Assembly: GCA_045658805.1 (NCBI GenBank)
Contig: JAZOVQ010000031.1
Location: 1-6,491, forward strand
Direction of reading: 5' to 3'
DNA: 6,491 nt
Source: Scatosoma sp045658805
GTDB lineage: Bacteria > Bacillota > Clostridia > Christensenellales > Borkfalkiaceae
The translations under genes and the position numbers were made by a program. Numbering within the stretch: the stretch's first letter is position 1; the number at the start of each line of letters is the position of its first letter. The notes under the pieces were generated by a model. It made no database searches and was not told the origin of the DNA. It was given only the letters and a program-made list of their open reading frames with translations. Positions 6,001 through 6,491 of the stretch are shown here, one piece after another.

Positions 6001-6372
6001 ATGCCTACTATCAATCAGCTCATTAAAAAGGGTAGAGAACGTATCACGTACAAATCCAAGAGTCCTATTTTGGATAACTGCCCTCAAAAGCGCGGTGTAT
6101 GTTTGTCCGTAACCACGACTTCTCCTAAGAAGCCTAACTCCGCTATGCGTAAGATCGCACGTGTACGTCTTACGAACAAGCAAGAAGGTACGGTCTACAT
6201 TCCCGGTGAAGGTCACAACCTTCAGGAGCACAGCTCCGTTTTGATCAGAGGCGGCCGTGTTAAGGACTTGCCCGGTGTACGTTATCATATCGTACGTGGT
6301 GCACTTGACACCGCAGGTGTTGCTAAGCGTAAGCAGTCCCGTTCGAAGTACGGTGCAAAGCGCCCTAAATAA
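6001..6372 (+). CDS. rpsL: 30S ribosomal protein S12
   Basis: S12 sits at the interface side of the small subunit near the decoding centre and governs translational accuracy. The 123 aa match the family length and signature throughout: CPQKRGVC (27-34), PKKPNSA (42-48), EGHNLQEHS (70-78), and RGGRVKDLPGVRYH (83-96), ending QSRSKYGAKRPK. Lys43 and Lys88, where streptomycin-resistance changes usually occur, are both wild type. Asp89, the RimO methylthiolation site in some bacteria, is present. The ATG at 6001 has a textbook AAGGAGGT 7 nt upstream. Family knowledge says rpsL normally leads rpsG-fusA-tuf, often behind rpoB-rpoC. Here the upstream neighbour is valS and rpsL has its own promoter. 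The next gene is beyond the window. Confidence 0.99.
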   Translation: MPTINQLIKKGRERITYKSKSPILDNCPQKRGVCLSVTTTSPKKPNSAMRKIARVRLTNKQEGTVYIPGEGHNLQEHSSVLIRGGRVKDLPGVRYHIVRGALDTAGVAKRKQSRSKYGAKRPK

Positions 6373-6491
6373 TTAACGGGTAACGCAAAGTAACAAAATC
6401 GAAAAGTATTTACTTTTCACCGAGCGTCGGTCGCTCGTTAATCTCCCGAAAGTCGGTTGCGTTTTAAGACTCTGAAACCAAAACGCAAAAG
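6373..6491 (+). promoter_or_regulatory. Structured region downstream of rpsL (to window end)
   Basis: No start codon with a ribosome binding site is found in these 119 bases. Hairpins visible are GAAAAGT/ACTTTTC (6401-6418), CGAGCG/CGCTCG (6421-6437, loop TCGGT) and CCGA/TCGG just before 6457. TTGCGTTTT (6457-6465) can pair either back to AACGCAA (6382-6388, 7 bp) or forward to AAAACGCAA (6480-6488, 9 bp, 14-nt loop). In E. coli the S12-S7 intercistronic region binds S7 for feedback control, so a comparable role is possible but unproven. It is not a convincing intrinsic terminator. Confidence 0.4.

Overview
The window looks like chromosomal DNA from a Firmicutes-type bacterium, probably an uncultured clostridial relative. 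The basis is moderate GC, near-consensus sigma-A promoters (TTGACA-N17-TATAAT), strong AGGAGG-type ribosome binding sites, a lipoprotein-type substrate-binding protein and a typical bacterial S12. This placement is inferred from style, not from a marker-gene tree.

Layout. Positions 1-284 hold no credible gene. They contain an intergenic repeat region with a perfect 30-bp direct repeat and an inverted-repeat pair, and end in a terminator. Positions 285-2877 (minus strand) are a compact three-gene ABC importer operon: lipoprotein substrate-binding protein, then ATPase, then permease. It belongs to the SsuABC/TauABC/ThiXYZ (NMT1/THI5-like) class, and the substrate cannot be named from sequence. 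The gap at 2878-3078 carries two divergent sigma-A promoters whose -35 hexamers sit on practically the same base pairs. The rightward one makes a hairpin-rich leader for valS (3079-5700, plus), a full-length valyl-tRNA synthetase.

After valS come a probable terminator, a 12-bp palindrome overlapping the next -35 box, and a strong extended -10 promoter. That promoter is followed by an approximately 157-nt structured leader and rpsL (6001-6372, plus), which encodes ribosomal protein S12. The last 119 bases after rpsL have no start of a next gene but contain several hairpins and two mutually exclusive long pairings.

The protein-coding genes are ordinary. The transporter serves nutrient uptake, while valS and rpsL serve translation. 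The parts that could be undescribed are RNA and regulatory: the rpsL leader (a 76-nt three-hairpin fold closed by a 9-bp stem that starts at the predicted transcription start), the structured region after rpsL, and the shared -35 divergent promoter. No CRISPR array, transposase, tRNA or rRNA was seen.
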